This document shows, piece by piece, positions 41,661 to 50,996 of a stretch of 51,893 bases of DNA. Position 1 is the first letter of the stretch. Each line of letters starts with the position of its first letter. The notes below the pieces were generated by a model. The model worked only from the letters and a program-made list of their open reading frames with translations, was not told the DNA's origin and did not search any database. This DNA comes from Steroidobacteraceae bacterium (lineage in GTDB: Bacteria > Pseudomonadota > Gammaproteobacteria > Steroidobacterales > Steroidobacteraceae), in the NCBI GenBank assembly GCA_019187495.1, contig JABAQN010000063.1, positions 1 through 51,893 of the forward strand, written 5' to 3'. The position numbers and the translations under genes are program-made.

Positions 41661-44600
41661 CTACTTCTCGATCGTGTACTCGAGATCCGCGCTCTGCACC
41701 GCTCCCGACTCGAGCTTCACGGTCCAGTCGTCGCCGAGCGTATAGCGCATCTTGATCGTGTTGATCGCTTCGGTGAGGCTCACGCCGTAGCTGACGTAGA
41801 GCCGCGGCGTCAGGTACTTGCCGAGCACGAGCGAGGTCTCGTTGCTGAGCGTCGATTCGAGGCTGATGTCCTCGAGGCCGACGTACTCGCCGAGTTGCTG
41901 CGCGAGGATCGCCCCGCCCTGCACGGCGAACGGATTGCTGCGGCGGGTCGCGCCGTTGCCGTTCTGCGCCTGCACCGATTCGAGCGAGCCGCCCGCGATC
42001 AGCAGCGACAGGATCTGCGACTGCGGGATCTGCGGATCGGAGAACAGCGTGAGGCGCGGCTCGCGCAGCGTGCCGCGCACGTTGGCGCCGGCCGTCACAT
42101 CGGGAAACTCGCGGCTCGCGCGGATGTCGATGCCGGGATCGGCGATCGGGCCGTTGTTGAAGATCAGTTTGCCGCGCTCGATGTCGAGCCGCCGGCCAAA
42201 GGCAATGTATTTGCCCTCGACGATCGCGAGTTCGCCGGTGCCGCGCGCGACATCATCGCCGCTCGTGCGCACTTCGAGCGAGCCGGTGAGCCGGCCCGAG
42301 AGGCCGTAGGTGTCGATCGTGACGCGATCGCCCAGCACGAGATCGACGCGGGTCGTCACGAGGAACTGCTTCGACGGATCGGGCGCTCGCTCGCCGACGA
42401 TCTGTTCATCCGCCGATGCGAACACCGCGCCGGTGAGATCGGCGGGGTCGAGCCGCGCATTCGGCACGACGACTTTGCCGGTGACATCGATCCTGCGGCC
42501 ATCGATCCGGAATTCGAGGTCGGGCGAGGCGAACACGCGCGCCTCGGGGATGTTCGCGACGCGCAGGTTCTCGCCCCGCATCGTGACGAGGCCGTAGGGC
42601 AGGCCACCGCGCCAGTTGAGGCGGCCCGAGGCCTTCGCGCTGCCGTCGCCGGCGGTCGTCGAGCCGTCGAACGCGAGGGTGTTGTCTTCGAGTTTCGCAT
42701 CGAGCGAGATCGCGCGCAGCGGCAGGTTCACCTGGTAGAAATCGAGTTCGCCGTCGCGTACCGACAGGCTGCCGCCGAGGCGCGGCGCCCCGAGCGTGCC
42801 GCCGAGGCGGATATCGGCGGTGAGTCGCCCGGCCGCACGATCGACCGCATCGACGAGCACCGCGATGAAGCCGAGTGAATCGGTCTCGAGATGCAGTTCT
42901 CCGCCGAGCGGCCACGCCCGCCACGGATCCCGGGTCCGCGTGACGACGGCGTGACCCAGGAGCCCGCCCGAACGGCCCGCGTCGAGCTTCGTGTCGACGA
43001 CGATCGCGTCGTCGGTCGCCGAGCCGATGATCGTGCCGCCGCCGAGTTCGGTGACGTCCTCGCGCCTGTTCGCGAGCCGCCGGCGCGTGCGCGCATCACG
43101 CAGTTCCGCATTCAGGCTGCCGCGCCAGCGCTCGCCGCGTTTCGCGCCGGCGGCCGCGTCGAGGTTCATCGTGCCCTCGTACGTCACGCCCGGCGTAAGT
43201 CCGGCGGTGAAGGTGCTGAGGGGCAGGCCCCTGGCGGTCAGGGTGACCGCCCAATCCTGCGGGCTTCGATGGCCAGTGGCGCAGAACTCGGCCGCCTGGC
43301 CGCGCAGGCAGGTGGTGTCGAGCCGCACGAGCGCAGGGCCCAGCGTGAAGTTCGAAGGCCCGGCGAGGTGCAACGCGGATTCTTCGCCGTTCACGAGGTC
43401 GAGGCCGGCGATCGCGAGCTGCCACTGGCGATCGGCGTAACTGCCGCTGCCCCGCGCCGCGACCGTGAGCGGTTTCGAGGACGCAGTCAGCTTCACGTCG
43501 TGCCGCCCGGTGGTGCCGAAGGCGCTGAGATCGAGCGCTTCGAGGCGCCGGGCACCGGTGGCGAGCCCGCGGGCGCGCAGGCTGACATCGAGCGGCGCGC
43601 CGGCGGTCGCGCTGAACTGTACGCGGCCGTCGAGCGTCGCGAGCTTCGTGCCCCGGTAGTCGATGCCCGCGCCGTGCAGCGTCGCATCGAGCACCGGCGT
43701 CGCCGATGTGCCGGCGAGCACGCCGCGCGCGGCGAGTCGGCCGCTCGCGGTGGCCTCGAGGAGGCCCAGGTCGTCGGCATCGAAATCAAAGCGCAGCGCA
43801 TACCGGTCGGGCGCGAGATCGCCATCGAGCCGCAGGTGCGCCGCGCCGGCCTCGAGGTCGACGCCCTCGAACGCGAGTCGCGGACCACGGCGCAGGATGC
43901 GTCCGCGGCCAATCGTACGCCCGCCGCGCAGCTCGCCCGTGAGGCGCGCGACGCGCACGTCCACTTCGCCATCGGGCGAAAAGCCCGCGCCACGCGCGTC
44001 GAGATCGAACGACAGCCGCCCGGGTAAACGCGCATTGAACTGCCCGGTATCGAGCGCAGCAACGCGTCCGGCGACCCGCCAGGTTTCAGCGGGTTGCCAG
44101 GCGACGGTGCCGCTGAGGTCTGCCCTACCGCCGTAGCCGTCGACACGCAGCTGCCCGGCTTCGAGCCGCTCGCCGTCGAGACGCCCCTCGAGCGCGACAC
44201 GGACGGGATCGAGTTCCGCCGCCTGGACGGTGCCGTTCAACGTGAGCGCGTAGGGCATCACGCCGCGCAACCGGTACTCACCCTGGCCACTGCGCATCGC
44301 GGGCGCCTCGTCCGGCAGCGGCCAGCGGAAATCGTTCCAGCGTCCCGACAGGTCGAGCCACGGACCGCCATCCTCGATGCGGATCCGTCCGGCCGCGGTC
44401 GCTCTCGCGCCCGACCCCTGGTGGCGGAGGTGCGCACGGCGGATCGCGAGCGTCTTCGCCGTGTACTTGCCGTCGAAATCGATATCGAACGGGCCCGCGG
44501 CGAGGCCCTCGGGCGTGAGCGCGCCGTTGGCGAAGATGCCGTCGCCATTCACGAGGACGTTCACCTTGCCGTGGATGTCGCCGAGCGCATGGCCGCCGCC

Positions 44601-45395
44601 GAACGCGGCGAGATCGAACTCGCTGACCTGCGCGGTGCCTTCGATTTTCCAGTCGCTCGTCAGGGTTTCCGCCGCACCGGTCACATCGGCGCGAAACGGC
44701 GCGGCCAGTTCTCCGGTGATCGCGAGCCGGTCGAGATCGCCGCTGCCGCTGAAGTTCGCGATCCAGTGCGTGGTCGCGGGCGCATCCCACTCGGCGTGCC
44801 CGCTGGCATCGATGCGCATCGGGTCGGCGGCGCGCAGGATGCCGTTCGCCGCGACCTGCATCCCCTGGAACTGCGCCGCCGCGTCGAAAATGCGGATCGA
44901 TCGATGGCGCACCACTCCGCTCGCTCGTGCCGTGAGGAAGTCGACGCGCTCGCCCTGCGGCGAGACGATCGTGACGATGCCGGCGCGGGCATCCGCCGCG
45001 TCGATCCGCAGCAGGCGTGGCAGGAAGCGCGGCGTTCCCTGCGGTGGCGGCGTCTCGCGCGCGCGGACCTCGATCAGCACGCTCTTCGCCCGCGCCACCG
45101 GCACGTCGATCGTCTGCCAGAGCAGTGGCGCGATCGCGAGCTGCGCGTGGGCGTCTTCCACGACGAGATGCACGCGCTCATGGGTCAGCTCGAAGCGCGC
45201 GACATCGAAGCCGCCGGCGATCGTCCCGTGCACCGCGCCGATCCGCATCGTGACCGGCCCCACCCGGTACGGGACCCGCGCGACGATCATCGCGAGCCCC
45301 TCGGGCGTGCAGGCGAGAAACCAGAGCAGGGCGAACGGCAGCGCGCAGAGGATCGCGAGCAGGACGGCGAATGCGAGGGTGAGCGGGCGCGCCAT
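41661..45395 (-). CDS. tamB: TamB, inner-membrane translocation and assembly module protein
   Basis: A 1244-aa AsmA-like protein. One N-terminal transmembrane segment (residues about 6-28) anchors it in the inner membrane. A long beta-helical periplasmic region bridges to TamA and is thought to carry phospholipids or help assemble outer-membrane proteins. The C-terminal DUF490 domain (about residues 900-1244) contains LRGTLREPRLTLFSDPQIPQ in family context and ends with SADLEYTIEK. Length is close to E. coli TamB (1259 aa). It follows tamA with a one-base overlap (TGATG). Confidence 0.95.
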   Translation of the reverse strand: MARPLTLAFAVLLAILCALPFALLWFLACTPEGLAMIVARVPYRVGPVTMRIGAVHGTIAGGFDVARFELTHERVHLVVEDAHAQLAIAPLLWQTIDVPVARAKSVLIEVRARETPPPQGTPRFLPRLLRIDAADARAGIVTIVSPQGERVDFLTARASGVVRHRSIRIFDAAAQFQGMQVAANGILRAADPMRIDASGHAEWDAPATTHWIANFSGSGDLDRLAITGELAAPFRADVTGAAETLTSDWKIEGTAQVSEFDLAAFGGGHALGDIHGKVNVLVNGDGIFANGALTPEGLAAGPFDIDFDGKYTAKTLAIRRAHLRHQGSGARATAAGRIRIEDGGPWLDLSGRWNDFRWPLPDEAPAMRSGQGEYRLRGVMPYALTLNGTVQAAELDPVRVALEGRLDGERLEAGQLRVDGYGGRADLSGTVAWQPAETWRVAGRVAALDTGQFNARLPGRLSFDLDARGAGFSPDGEVDVRVARLTGELRGGRTIGRGRILRRGPRLAFEGVDLEAGAAHLRLDGDLAPDRYALRFDFDADDLGLLEATASGRLAARGVLAGTSATPVLDATLHGAGIDYRGTKLATLDGRVQFSATAGAPLDVSLRARGLATGARRLEALDLSAFGTTGRHDVKLTASSKPLTVAARGSGSYADRQWQLAIAGLDLVNGEESALHLAGPSNFTLGPALVRLDTTCLRGQAAEFCATGHRSPQDWAVTLTARGLPLSTFTAGLTPGVTYEGTMNLDAAAGAKRGERWRGSLNAELRDARTRRRLANRREDVTELGGGTIIGSATDDAIVVDTKLDAGRSGGLLGHAVVTRTRDPWRAWPLGGELHLETDSLGFIAVLVDAVDRAAGRLTADIRLGGTLGAPRLGGSLSVRDGELDFYQVNLPLRAISLDAKLEDNTLAFDGSTTAGDGSAKASGRLNWRGGLPYGLVTMRGENLRVANIPEARVFASPDLEFRIDGRRIDVTGKVVVPNARLDPADLTGAVFASADEQIVGERAPDPSKQFLVTTRVDLVLGDRVTIDTYGLSGRLTGSLEVRTSGDDVARGTGELAIVEGKYIAFGRRLDIERGKLIFNNGPIADPGIDIRASREFPDVTAGANVRGTLREPRLTLFSDPQIPQSQILSLLIAGGSLESVQAQNGNGATRRSNPFAVQGGAILAQQLGEYVGLEDISLESTLSNETSLVLGKYLTPRLYVSYGVSLTEAINTIKMRYTLGDDWTVKLESGAVQSADLEYTIEK

Positions 45396-47158
45396 CAGAG
45401 CTTCGGCGAGAAGTTGATGTGCAGGCGCGGCGAGGCGCCGCTCACGGACAGTGCCTGCGCGATGTCGAAGCCGACGGTCGCGATCGGCAGCCGGAAGCGC
45501 AGGCCGACGCCCGCGGAGTATTCGAGCCCGTCGCCGAAGCTGTTGAACGCGTTGCCGGCGTCGACGAAGACCGCGATGCCGAGGTTCTTCGGCAGGTCGC
45601 GGATCACTTCGACCGTGCCGACGACCATGTGCCTGCCGCCGGTCTTCTCGCCGTTCGCATCGATCGGCGACAGCTCATTGAAGCCGAAGCCGCGCACGCT
45701 TCGATCGCCGCCCGCGAAAAAGCGCTCCGAGCCCGGCACGCCGTTGAAGTCGTCGGCCCACGTCGTGCCGAATTCGGCGCGCAGCAACAGGTGCCAGATC
45801 CGCGCGAAGTCGATCACGCGCTCACCCGAGGCCATGAACTGCAGGTAATCGGTCTGGGCGCCGAGCCCCGTGCTCGAGCCGCGCAGTTCCGCATAGAACT
45901 GCCGGCCGAACAGCGGCTCGCCGAGATATCCCTTCGGCACCGAGGCGAAACTCACGCCCGGGATCAGGAGCCAGGTCTCGGTGCGGGACGTCGCATCCTC
46001 GGTGATCGCATTGACGAGGCGCGTGTAGAAGACACGCTGCCAGCGGTGCGGCACGCGCGTGATGCTGGCGCGCGCTTCCGTGTTGTACGTGTCGAGGTCG
46101 GCGAGGACCTGGTGCTCCCACGTGCCCTCGACCTCGAACTTCTCGAGCGCGGGATCGCCGATCGGCCAGATGTAGCGGCCGGAGATCTTCTGCGAGATCT
46201 GCGCGACCTTCAACTCGGCGCGGAAGCGGTGGCCGTAGCTGTTGACCACGCGGTTGTCCCAGCTGACCGTGCCGCGTGCCTCGGTATCCGTGCCATAGCC
46301 GACACCGAATGACCAGCGTGAGCGCCGGTTCGCCGCCGCGGCGATGCGGATCGGTACCGTCAGCGTCGCCTTGTCGCGCGGCTGCGGCAGCACCTCGACC
46401 GTCGAGAAGTACTGGCTGTCGTCGAGCGCGAACTGCGTACGCAGCAGTTCGGTGGCGTCGTAAGGCTGGCCTTCGCGGTAGCGCACGTACTTCTTCATCA
46501 GCGCCGGGCGGATCACGTCCTGCGCGATTTCCGTCGCACCGAAACGGTAGCGCTCGCCGGTCTCGAATTCGATCACGACGCTCGCGGTGTGGCCGGGCGG
46601 ATCGACCAGCAGTTCGCTCCGGACGAAATGCGCATCGAGATAGCCGTAGGTCGCGGCGCTGCGCCGCAGGTCGCTCTTCAACTGCTCGTAGTCCTGGTGG
46701 TGCAGCTGCGCACCCTTGTGCAGCGGCAGGTTCGCGAGGAGGTCGCGAAACACCTGATCGCCCGCGCGCGGGCCGGTGATCCGCACGTCGACCTTGTCGA
46801 GCATCACCGGTTCGCCCGGCCTGATGTCGATGTCGACGCGCCAGTCCTCGCCGTTGGGACGCGCCTCGACGGTGGATGTCACGGTCGGGTCGTAGTAGCC
46901 GAATGGGCGAAGCGCGGCCCGTACTTCCCGTTCGACGCGCTCGTGCAGGCGCTCGATCGTGTCGGCGCGCAGCCGGTCGCGGGTCTTGTAGCGCTCGAAC
47001 GAGAGATAGGCGAGCACGTTGCGCCGCGCGTCGCCGTCCACGCCTTTCACGTCGATGTCGATATCCGCCCGGGCCGACACGGCGGCGAGCGCGCACAGCG
47101 CGAGCAGGCCGCAGCGCGCAGTGAGACTCGTCGGGAAGTCGCGGAGAGGTCCTTGCAT
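45395..47158 (-). CDS. tamA: TamA, Omp85-family outer-membrane protein
   Basis: A 587-aa outer-membrane barrel with a signal peptide (residues about 1-31). Three POTRA domains fill about residues 32-270, and the barrel follows. The Omp85 signature FFAGGDRSVRGFGFNEL (about 488-504) inserts into the barrel lumen, and the chain ends in a typical last strand (RLHINFSPKL). E. coli TamA has 577 aa. Coupling to tamB confirms the pair. An AT-rich stretch near 47190 may hold the promoter. Confidence 0.95.
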   Translation of the reverse strand: MQGPLRDFPTSLTARCGLLALCALAAVSARADIDIDVKGVDGDARRNVLAYLSFERYKTRDRLRADTIERLHERVEREVRAALRPFGYYDPTVTSTVEARPNGEDWRVDIDIRPGEPVMLDKVDVRITGPRAGDQVFRDLLANLPLHKGAQLHHQDYEQLKSDLRRSAATYGYLDAHFVRSELLVDPPGHTASVVIEFETGERYRFGATEIAQDVIRPALMKKYVRYREGQPYDATELLRTQFALDDSQYFSTVEVLPQPRDKATLTVPIRIAAAANRRSRWSFGVGYGTDTEARGTVSWDNRVVNSYGHRFRAELKVAQISQKISGRYIWPIGDPALEKFEVEGTWEHQVLADLDTYNTEARASITRVPHRWQRVFYTRLVNAITEDATSRTETWLLIPGVSFASVPKGYLGEPLFGRQFYAELRGSSTGLGAQTDYLQFMASGERVIDFARIWHLLLRAEFGTTWADDFNGVPGSERFFAGGDRSVRGFGFNELSPIDANGEKTGGRHMVVGTVEVIRDLPKNLGIAVFVDAGNAFNSFGDGLEYSAGVGLRFRLPIATVGFDIAQALSVSGASPRLHINFSPKL

Positions 47159-47192
47159 TGCGCCCGGGCGGTCGACGGATGGTGGAGTTTAA

Positions 47193-47996
47193 TCAGAGTC
47201 GGGCGGGCGCGGGCGGGTTCCCGGCCGGCCATGCGCCGGGCGCGAGTGGCCACGCGGCGATGCCGGTCATCAGGCCATCTTCCCCGAAGCGGTGTTCCTC
47301 GATCAGGACGCTTTCGTCGTGGCCGATCGCGAGCACCGTGGAGCAACGCGTGCCGTAGCCGCCGCGGACGACGAATGGCGCCGACAGCGCACGTTCCCAT
47401 TCGGGCGCCAGGCCGGTGTCGGGCAGATCACCATCGACGGCGGGCTCGCGGTCGGCGAGCAGCGCGAAGAGGGCAGCGAAGTCCGCGCCCGGCGCATCGA
47501 GCCAGCGTTCGAGCCCCCGGCGCACTCGCACGACTTTCGGCCAGGGCGTGTCGAGGAAATGATTCGCGAGGCCGTAGACGCCGGGTGGCAGGGCTCGCGC
47601 GAAGCCCGCCGCACGGTTCGATGCGTACCAGAGCGACGTGCGATCCGCGAGCAGCAGGTTGAAGCCGGCGTACCGTGCCGCGCCTGGCGCGAGCTGCTCC
47701 ACGAAATGTTGCGGATCCGCGGATTGCGCGAGCCAGTCGGGAATCAGCCCGCCGCGCGTCGGGGCCCCGGCGGGTCGCGGCACCATCTCGCGAAAGTTCG
47801 TGACGATACCGAAACGGCGCGCGGGATCGACGCCGAGCCAGGTGCCGCCGGCTTCGAGATCGCGGCCCGCGAGCATGGGGGGCGCCGTCCAGGGCGCGAG
47901 CGGCGCCGCCGCACGCTGGTGATACTCATCGCGGTTCGCCGCGACGATCAGGCGATACTGCGGATGGACCCGCCACGCGAGCACGAGGAGGCACAT
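47193..47996 (-). CDS. NRDE (TANGO2-like) family protein
   Basis: A 267-aa protein with the family-defining N-terminus: MCLLVLAW, then AANRDEYHQRAAAPLAPW with NRDE at 22-25. Cys2 may become the N-terminal residue after Met removal, as in N-terminal nucleophile hydrolases. Later blocks are GGTWLGV, FREMVPRPAGAPTRGGL and YGLANHFLDTPWPKV. The eukaryotic relative TANGO2 is linked to lipid and haem handling; the bacterial role is unknown. The DUF4126 gene stops 7 bp upstream. Confidence 0.9.
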   Translation of the reverse strand: MCLLVLAWRVHPQYRLIVAANRDEYHQRAAAPLAPWTAPPMLAGRDLEAGGTWLGVDPARRFGIVTNFREMVPRPAGAPTRGGLIPDWLAQSADPQHFVEQLAPGAARYAGFNLLLADRTSLWYASNRAAGFARALPPGVYGLANHFLDTPWPKVVRVRRGLERWLDAPGADFAALFALLADREPAVDGDLPDTGLAPEWERALSAPFVVRGGYGTRCSTVLAIGHDESVLIEEHRFGEDGLMTGIAAWPLAPGAWPAGNPPAPARL

Positions 47997-48003
47997 GCGC
48001 GGC

Positions 48004-48579
48004 TCAGCGTGCCGGCCGCAGCAGGCGGCGTGCGAACCGCACCGCGATCCAGATGAGGGCGATGACGAGTGCGACCGCGAGCACGGGCGCCGCGATCGCA
48101 AGGAACGCCATCGCGATCGAGCCGCCGAGCTCGCCGGTCGCGACGGCGCCGTTGCCGAGTCCGCCGGTGAACGCCGTCGACTTTGCGCGCAGGAGCGCGG
48201 TCACGCCCTGGGTGAGCCCCGCGACGCCACCACCGGCGATCAGCGCCGTCGTCCATCTGACGATCGGTGGCAGGTCGGTCATCACGGCGGCGGCGACCAC
48301 CGCACCGGCGACGATCGCCGCGGGTGTCGCGATCGCATCGAGCAGGTTGTCGACGCCGGGGAGGTAGTACGCGAGCACTTCGATCACGGTCGCGACCGAG
48401 AGCATCACGAGCGCAGGCGTGCTCGCGAGCCACTCAAAGGCTGGCGCGAGTTCGAGATGCCCGGAATTGGCGGCGATGCCCACGACGAGAAACGGCAGGA
48501 AGAGGCGCAGCCCCGTGGCGGCCGCGAGCCCGACACCGAGCGCGACCGACAGCAGCATCGCAGGCAGCTGCGCGTCCAT
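48004..48579 (-). CDS. DUF4126 membrane protein
   Basis: A 191-aa hydrophobic protein with about five membrane segments and the DUF4126 opening LSVALGVGLAAATGLRLFLPFL (residues about 10-31). A glycine-rich middle region (IAGGGVAGLTQGVTALLRAKSTAFTGGLGNG) is characteristic. Function is unknown. Start ATG at 48579 shares a base with the nudC stop, so the two are translationally coupled. Confidence 0.88.
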   Translation of the reverse strand: MDAQLPAMLLSVALGVGLAAATGLRLFLPFLVVGIAANSGHLELAPAFEWLASTPALVMLSVATVIEVLAYYLPGVDNLLDAIATPAAIVAGAVVAAAVMTDLPPIVRWTTALIAGGGVAGLTQGVTALLRAKSTAFTGGLGNGAVATGELGGSIAMAFLAIAAPVLAVALVIALIWIAVRFARRLLRPAR

Positions 48580-49514
48580 CAGAGCGCCCGAACCTGCGAC
48601 AGCGGCGTCGGCCAGCCCGCGTCGAACCACGTCTCGATGAGCCGCCACGAAATGGAGGTGTGCGCACCGACGAGCGGATGGCCGCCGGCGATATCGGCGC
48701 GCGTGAACCACTGCGCATCTTCGAGTTCCGAATCACGCCGGTTGATGACGCGGCTCGCCGCGGTGGCGTGGAAGCCGAGCATCAGCGACGACGGAAACGG
48801 CCAGGGTTGCGAAGACTGGTAGGCGATGTCGCCCACTTCGATGCCGGTTTCCTCCATCACCTCGCGCGCGACCGCATCCTCCACGCTCTCGCCGGGCTCG
48901 ACGAAGCCCGCGATCGTCGAATAGCGACCGCTCGGCCAGCTCGCCTGGCGGCCGAGCAGCGCTCGCTCGCCGTCGATGACGAGCACGATGATCGCGGGAT
49001 CGATGCGCGGGAAGAGCTCCTGGCGGCACGTCGTGTTCGAGCACGCGAGCACATGCCCGGCGCGCGCCGGGCGGGTGGGCGCACCGCACCTGCCGCAGTA
49101 ACGGTGCTGCGCGCGCCAGATCGAAAGCGCGCGGGCATACGCGAGGAGGCCGGCTTCCCGTTCCGGCAGTTCCGACGACAGCGGGCGCAGCTCTTCGTAG
49201 CGCGCCCCGGAGATGACGGCCGGATCGACCCGACCCGCTTCGTCCTCGACGAGCACGCAACGCGCACACTCGAACCAGCCGAGGAGCACCGCCTGGCGCT
49301 CCTCGACGCAGGCGATGCGGGGATCGTCGCCGCCGAGGAAGGCGACATGCGGCGCCGGCCCGTGCACCACGAGGTGCGTGGTGCCGCGCGCGACGATGTA
49401 GCGGGTCGAGGCATCGCACCGCGCCATCTCGAACCACGCGGCATCCTCGCGTGCCGCCGCGTTGCGCTCGAGATAAGGTCCCGAGAAATGATTGAAGGAA
49501 CTGCGCTGCTGCAT
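48579..49514 (-). CDS. nudC: NADH pyrophosphatase / RNA NAD-decapping Nudix hydrolase
   Basis: A 311-aa NudC-type enzyme that cleaves NAD(H) and NAD-capped RNA. A four-Cys zinc ribbon (YCGRCG ... LACSNTTC) precedes the Nudix box GFVEPGESVEDAVAREVMEETGIEV, split here as residues about 210-234, and the NADH-specific SQPWPFPSSLM follows. ATG at 49514 or GTG at 49523 could be the start; neither has a convincing ribosome-binding site. Length exceeds E. coli NudC (257 aa) by a larger N-terminal domain, as in many other bacteria. Confidence 0.94.
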   Translation of the reverse strand: MQQRSSFNHFSGPYLERNAAAREDAAWFEMARCDASTRYIVARGTTHLVVHGPAPHVAFLGGDDPRIACVEERQAVLLGWFECARCVLVEDEAGRVDPAVISGARYEELRPLSSELPEREAGLLAYARALSIWRAQHRYCGRCGAPTRPARAGHVLACSNTTCRQELFPRIDPAIIVLVIDGERALLGRQASWPSGRYSTIAGFVEPGESVEDAVAREVMEETGIEVGDIAYQSSQPWPFPSSLMLGFHATAASRVINRRDSELEDAQWFTRADIAGGHPLVGAHTSISWRLIETWFDAGWPTPLSQVRAL

Positions 49515-49557
49515 GGGGGGCACCGGGATGCGCCCCCATTATAAGGTGTGCGGCCGA

Positions 49558-50208
49558 TCAACCCCGTCCGACGGGCCCGAGCCGGGCCGGTGCCGGCGTG
49601 CCTCGCGCGGCCGCCGGCACCGCCGGCGCTCGCATTGCAGGTCCCGCCGGCGCTTCATCCGGCAAGCCGCGGGCGGCCGGGGCACAGACGCCGCAGGCGC
49701 TCGCGCGCAGCGCATAGCGATCGTCGACGGTGAGCGCACCGCATGCATTGCAATGACTCAGCGTGAGCTCATCGCCATGCGCGAGCGCCAGCACGAGAAA
49801 CGCCGCGTGCTCGAATGAAATGCGCGGCTCGGCGACCAGCCCGAGGTAGGTTTCATAGGCGAGGCACAGCAGTTCGCCCTGTGCGACCGACAGCGCATGC
49901 GGATCGAGTCGTGCGCCGTGGCTCACGATGCCGACCATGCAGAAGAGCCCGGCGAGCACTGCCGCCTCCTGCTGCATGCGGGGCGGACGCAGGAAATAAC
50001 TGCAGCGCTGCGGCGACTTGCCGCGCCGGCGCGCGATGCGCTCCTGCGGATGCTCGGCGATGTAGGTGCGATAGAGCTTGCGCACGCGGTCTTCGGTGAG
50101 ACCGGTCCAGGTGCGGATCGTGTGCGTGCGCGCTTCGTGGCCGATCAGGCGCAGCGCCAGGTCGAAGCGCAGGCGGTCGCGGCAGTATCGATCGTCGGTG
50201 ACTCGCAT
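49558..50208 (-). CDS. FlhC-like transcription regulator
   Basis: A 216-aa protein related to the flagellar master regulator FlhC. It shares the DNA-binding helical region HTIRTWTGLTEDRVRKLYRTYI (residues 29-50), AYETYLGLV (117-125) and the zinc site LTLSHCNACGALT with a second pair CGVC (Cys153, Cys156, Cys172, Cys175), close to the spacing in E. coli FlhC. The C-terminal 35 residues are a low-complexity Ala/Pro tail. No flagellar gene is in the window. Its partner gene is divergent rather than upstream in the same operon. It is FlhC-like by sequence; a flagellar role is not shown. Confidence 0.8.
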   Translation of the reverse strand: MRVTDDRYCRDRLRFDLALRLIGHEARTHTIRTWTGLTEDRVRKLYRTYIAEHPQERIARRRGKSPQRCSYFLRPPRMQQEAAVLAGLFCMVGIVSHGARLDPHALSVAQGELLCLAYETYLGLVAEPRISFEHAAFLVLALAHGDELTLSHCNACGALTVDDRYALRASACGVCAPAARGLPDEAPAGPAMRAPAVPAAARGTPAPARLGPVGRG

Positions 50209-50317
50209 GACAGCCCACTCCCTGTGAGGCCGGAACCGATTTGGTACAAATATCCCAAATTTGCGGATGGCTTAACAGCCCTGTTTGTGGGCAATATCGG
50301 GCGGAAAAGGGGGAAGC
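50209..50317. promoter_or_regulatory. Divergent promoter region of the FlhC-like/FlhD-like pair
   Basis: An AT-rich patch at 50239-50262 contains an inverted repeat ATTTGG (50239-50244) / CCAAAT (50255-50260) with a 10-bp spacer, in otherwise GC-rich DNA. It lies roughly midway between the divergent starts, a natural place for a shared operator. The sequence GGGGGAAG before 50318 may serve as the ribosome-binding site. Confidence 0.5.
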
Positions 50318-50944
50318 ATGCAATCCGATCCGGCCGCGGTGGCGCCCGGTGCGCTCGCGCCGCTCGCGGAAATCAACGACCTCGCGCTCGAGCTGATGGC
50401 GCTGCGCGCCGCCGGCGAGCCGGCCGGGCTACCGGCGATCCTGCGCGAGCCGGTGGAACTGTGGCGCAGCCTCACGCCGCAGCAGCGCGGCAGGCTCGCG
50501 GGCTGCCCGTTCCTGCTGGTCGACATCGGCCTCGATACGGCGCTTTCCCCGCCGCGCACGGCCCTCGAAGGGGTGCGTGAGCCGCAGGAGACCGCACAGT
50601 GGTTCGCGGAAGAATCGCTGCCGCGCCTTTCCTACCTGACCCTGACTTACGCATGGCATCTCGCGCGGACCCGGCGTCTCGCCGCGCGCGTCGTGCTCGG
50701 ATTGCCCGACGACGGCGCCGAGTGGCTGGCCGGCCTCACCCTGCGCCAGCTCGGCGAGTGCCTCGAATGCAGCCCGCGTTTCCTGCGGCCCCGCTGGGAA
50801 TCGAGCCCGGCCGTCTGGCGCCACCTGCTCGCCGCCGCCGCGAGCGCGGAGCCGGCCGAGTTCGAGCGTGCCCGCCTGCGGGGCATCCAGTTGCTCGCGG
50901 CCGCCTACTGGCCGAAGAGCGTGCCGAGGCCGCGGCGGCCGTAG
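50318..50944 (+). CDS. Tandem FlhD-like protein
   Basis: A 208-aa protein, twice the usual FlhD length (about 115 aa). The second half (residues about 104-160: LTYAWHLARTRRLAAR, LGLPDDGAEWLAGLTLRQL) aligns by eye with the FlhD core, including the L-G-x(4-6)-A-x-x-L-A-x-L-T-L-x-Q pattern. The first half (18-70: EINDLALELMALRAAG, LTPQQRGRLAGCPFLLVDI) looks like a diverged copy; LTxxQ and CP-x-FL recur in both. I infer a fused FlhD-like dimer that pairs with the divergent FlhC-like product. ATG at 50318 follows a G-rich ribosome-binding site. Alignment by eye only. Confidence 0.65.
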   Translation: MQSDPAAVAPGALAPLAEINDLALELMALRAAGEPAGLPAILREPVELWRSLTPQQRGRLAGCPFLLVDIGLDTALSPPRTALEGVREPQETAQWFAEESLPRLSYLTLTYAWHLARTRRLAARVVLGLPDDGAEWLAGLTLRQLGECLECSPRFLRPRWESSPAVWRHLLAAAASAEPAEFERARLRGIQLLAAAYWPKSVPRPRRP

Positions 50945-50996
50945 CCCGCGCGCGCCCGCGGCGGCACCCGCCCGTGTGCTAACCTTCGCCGCTCGC

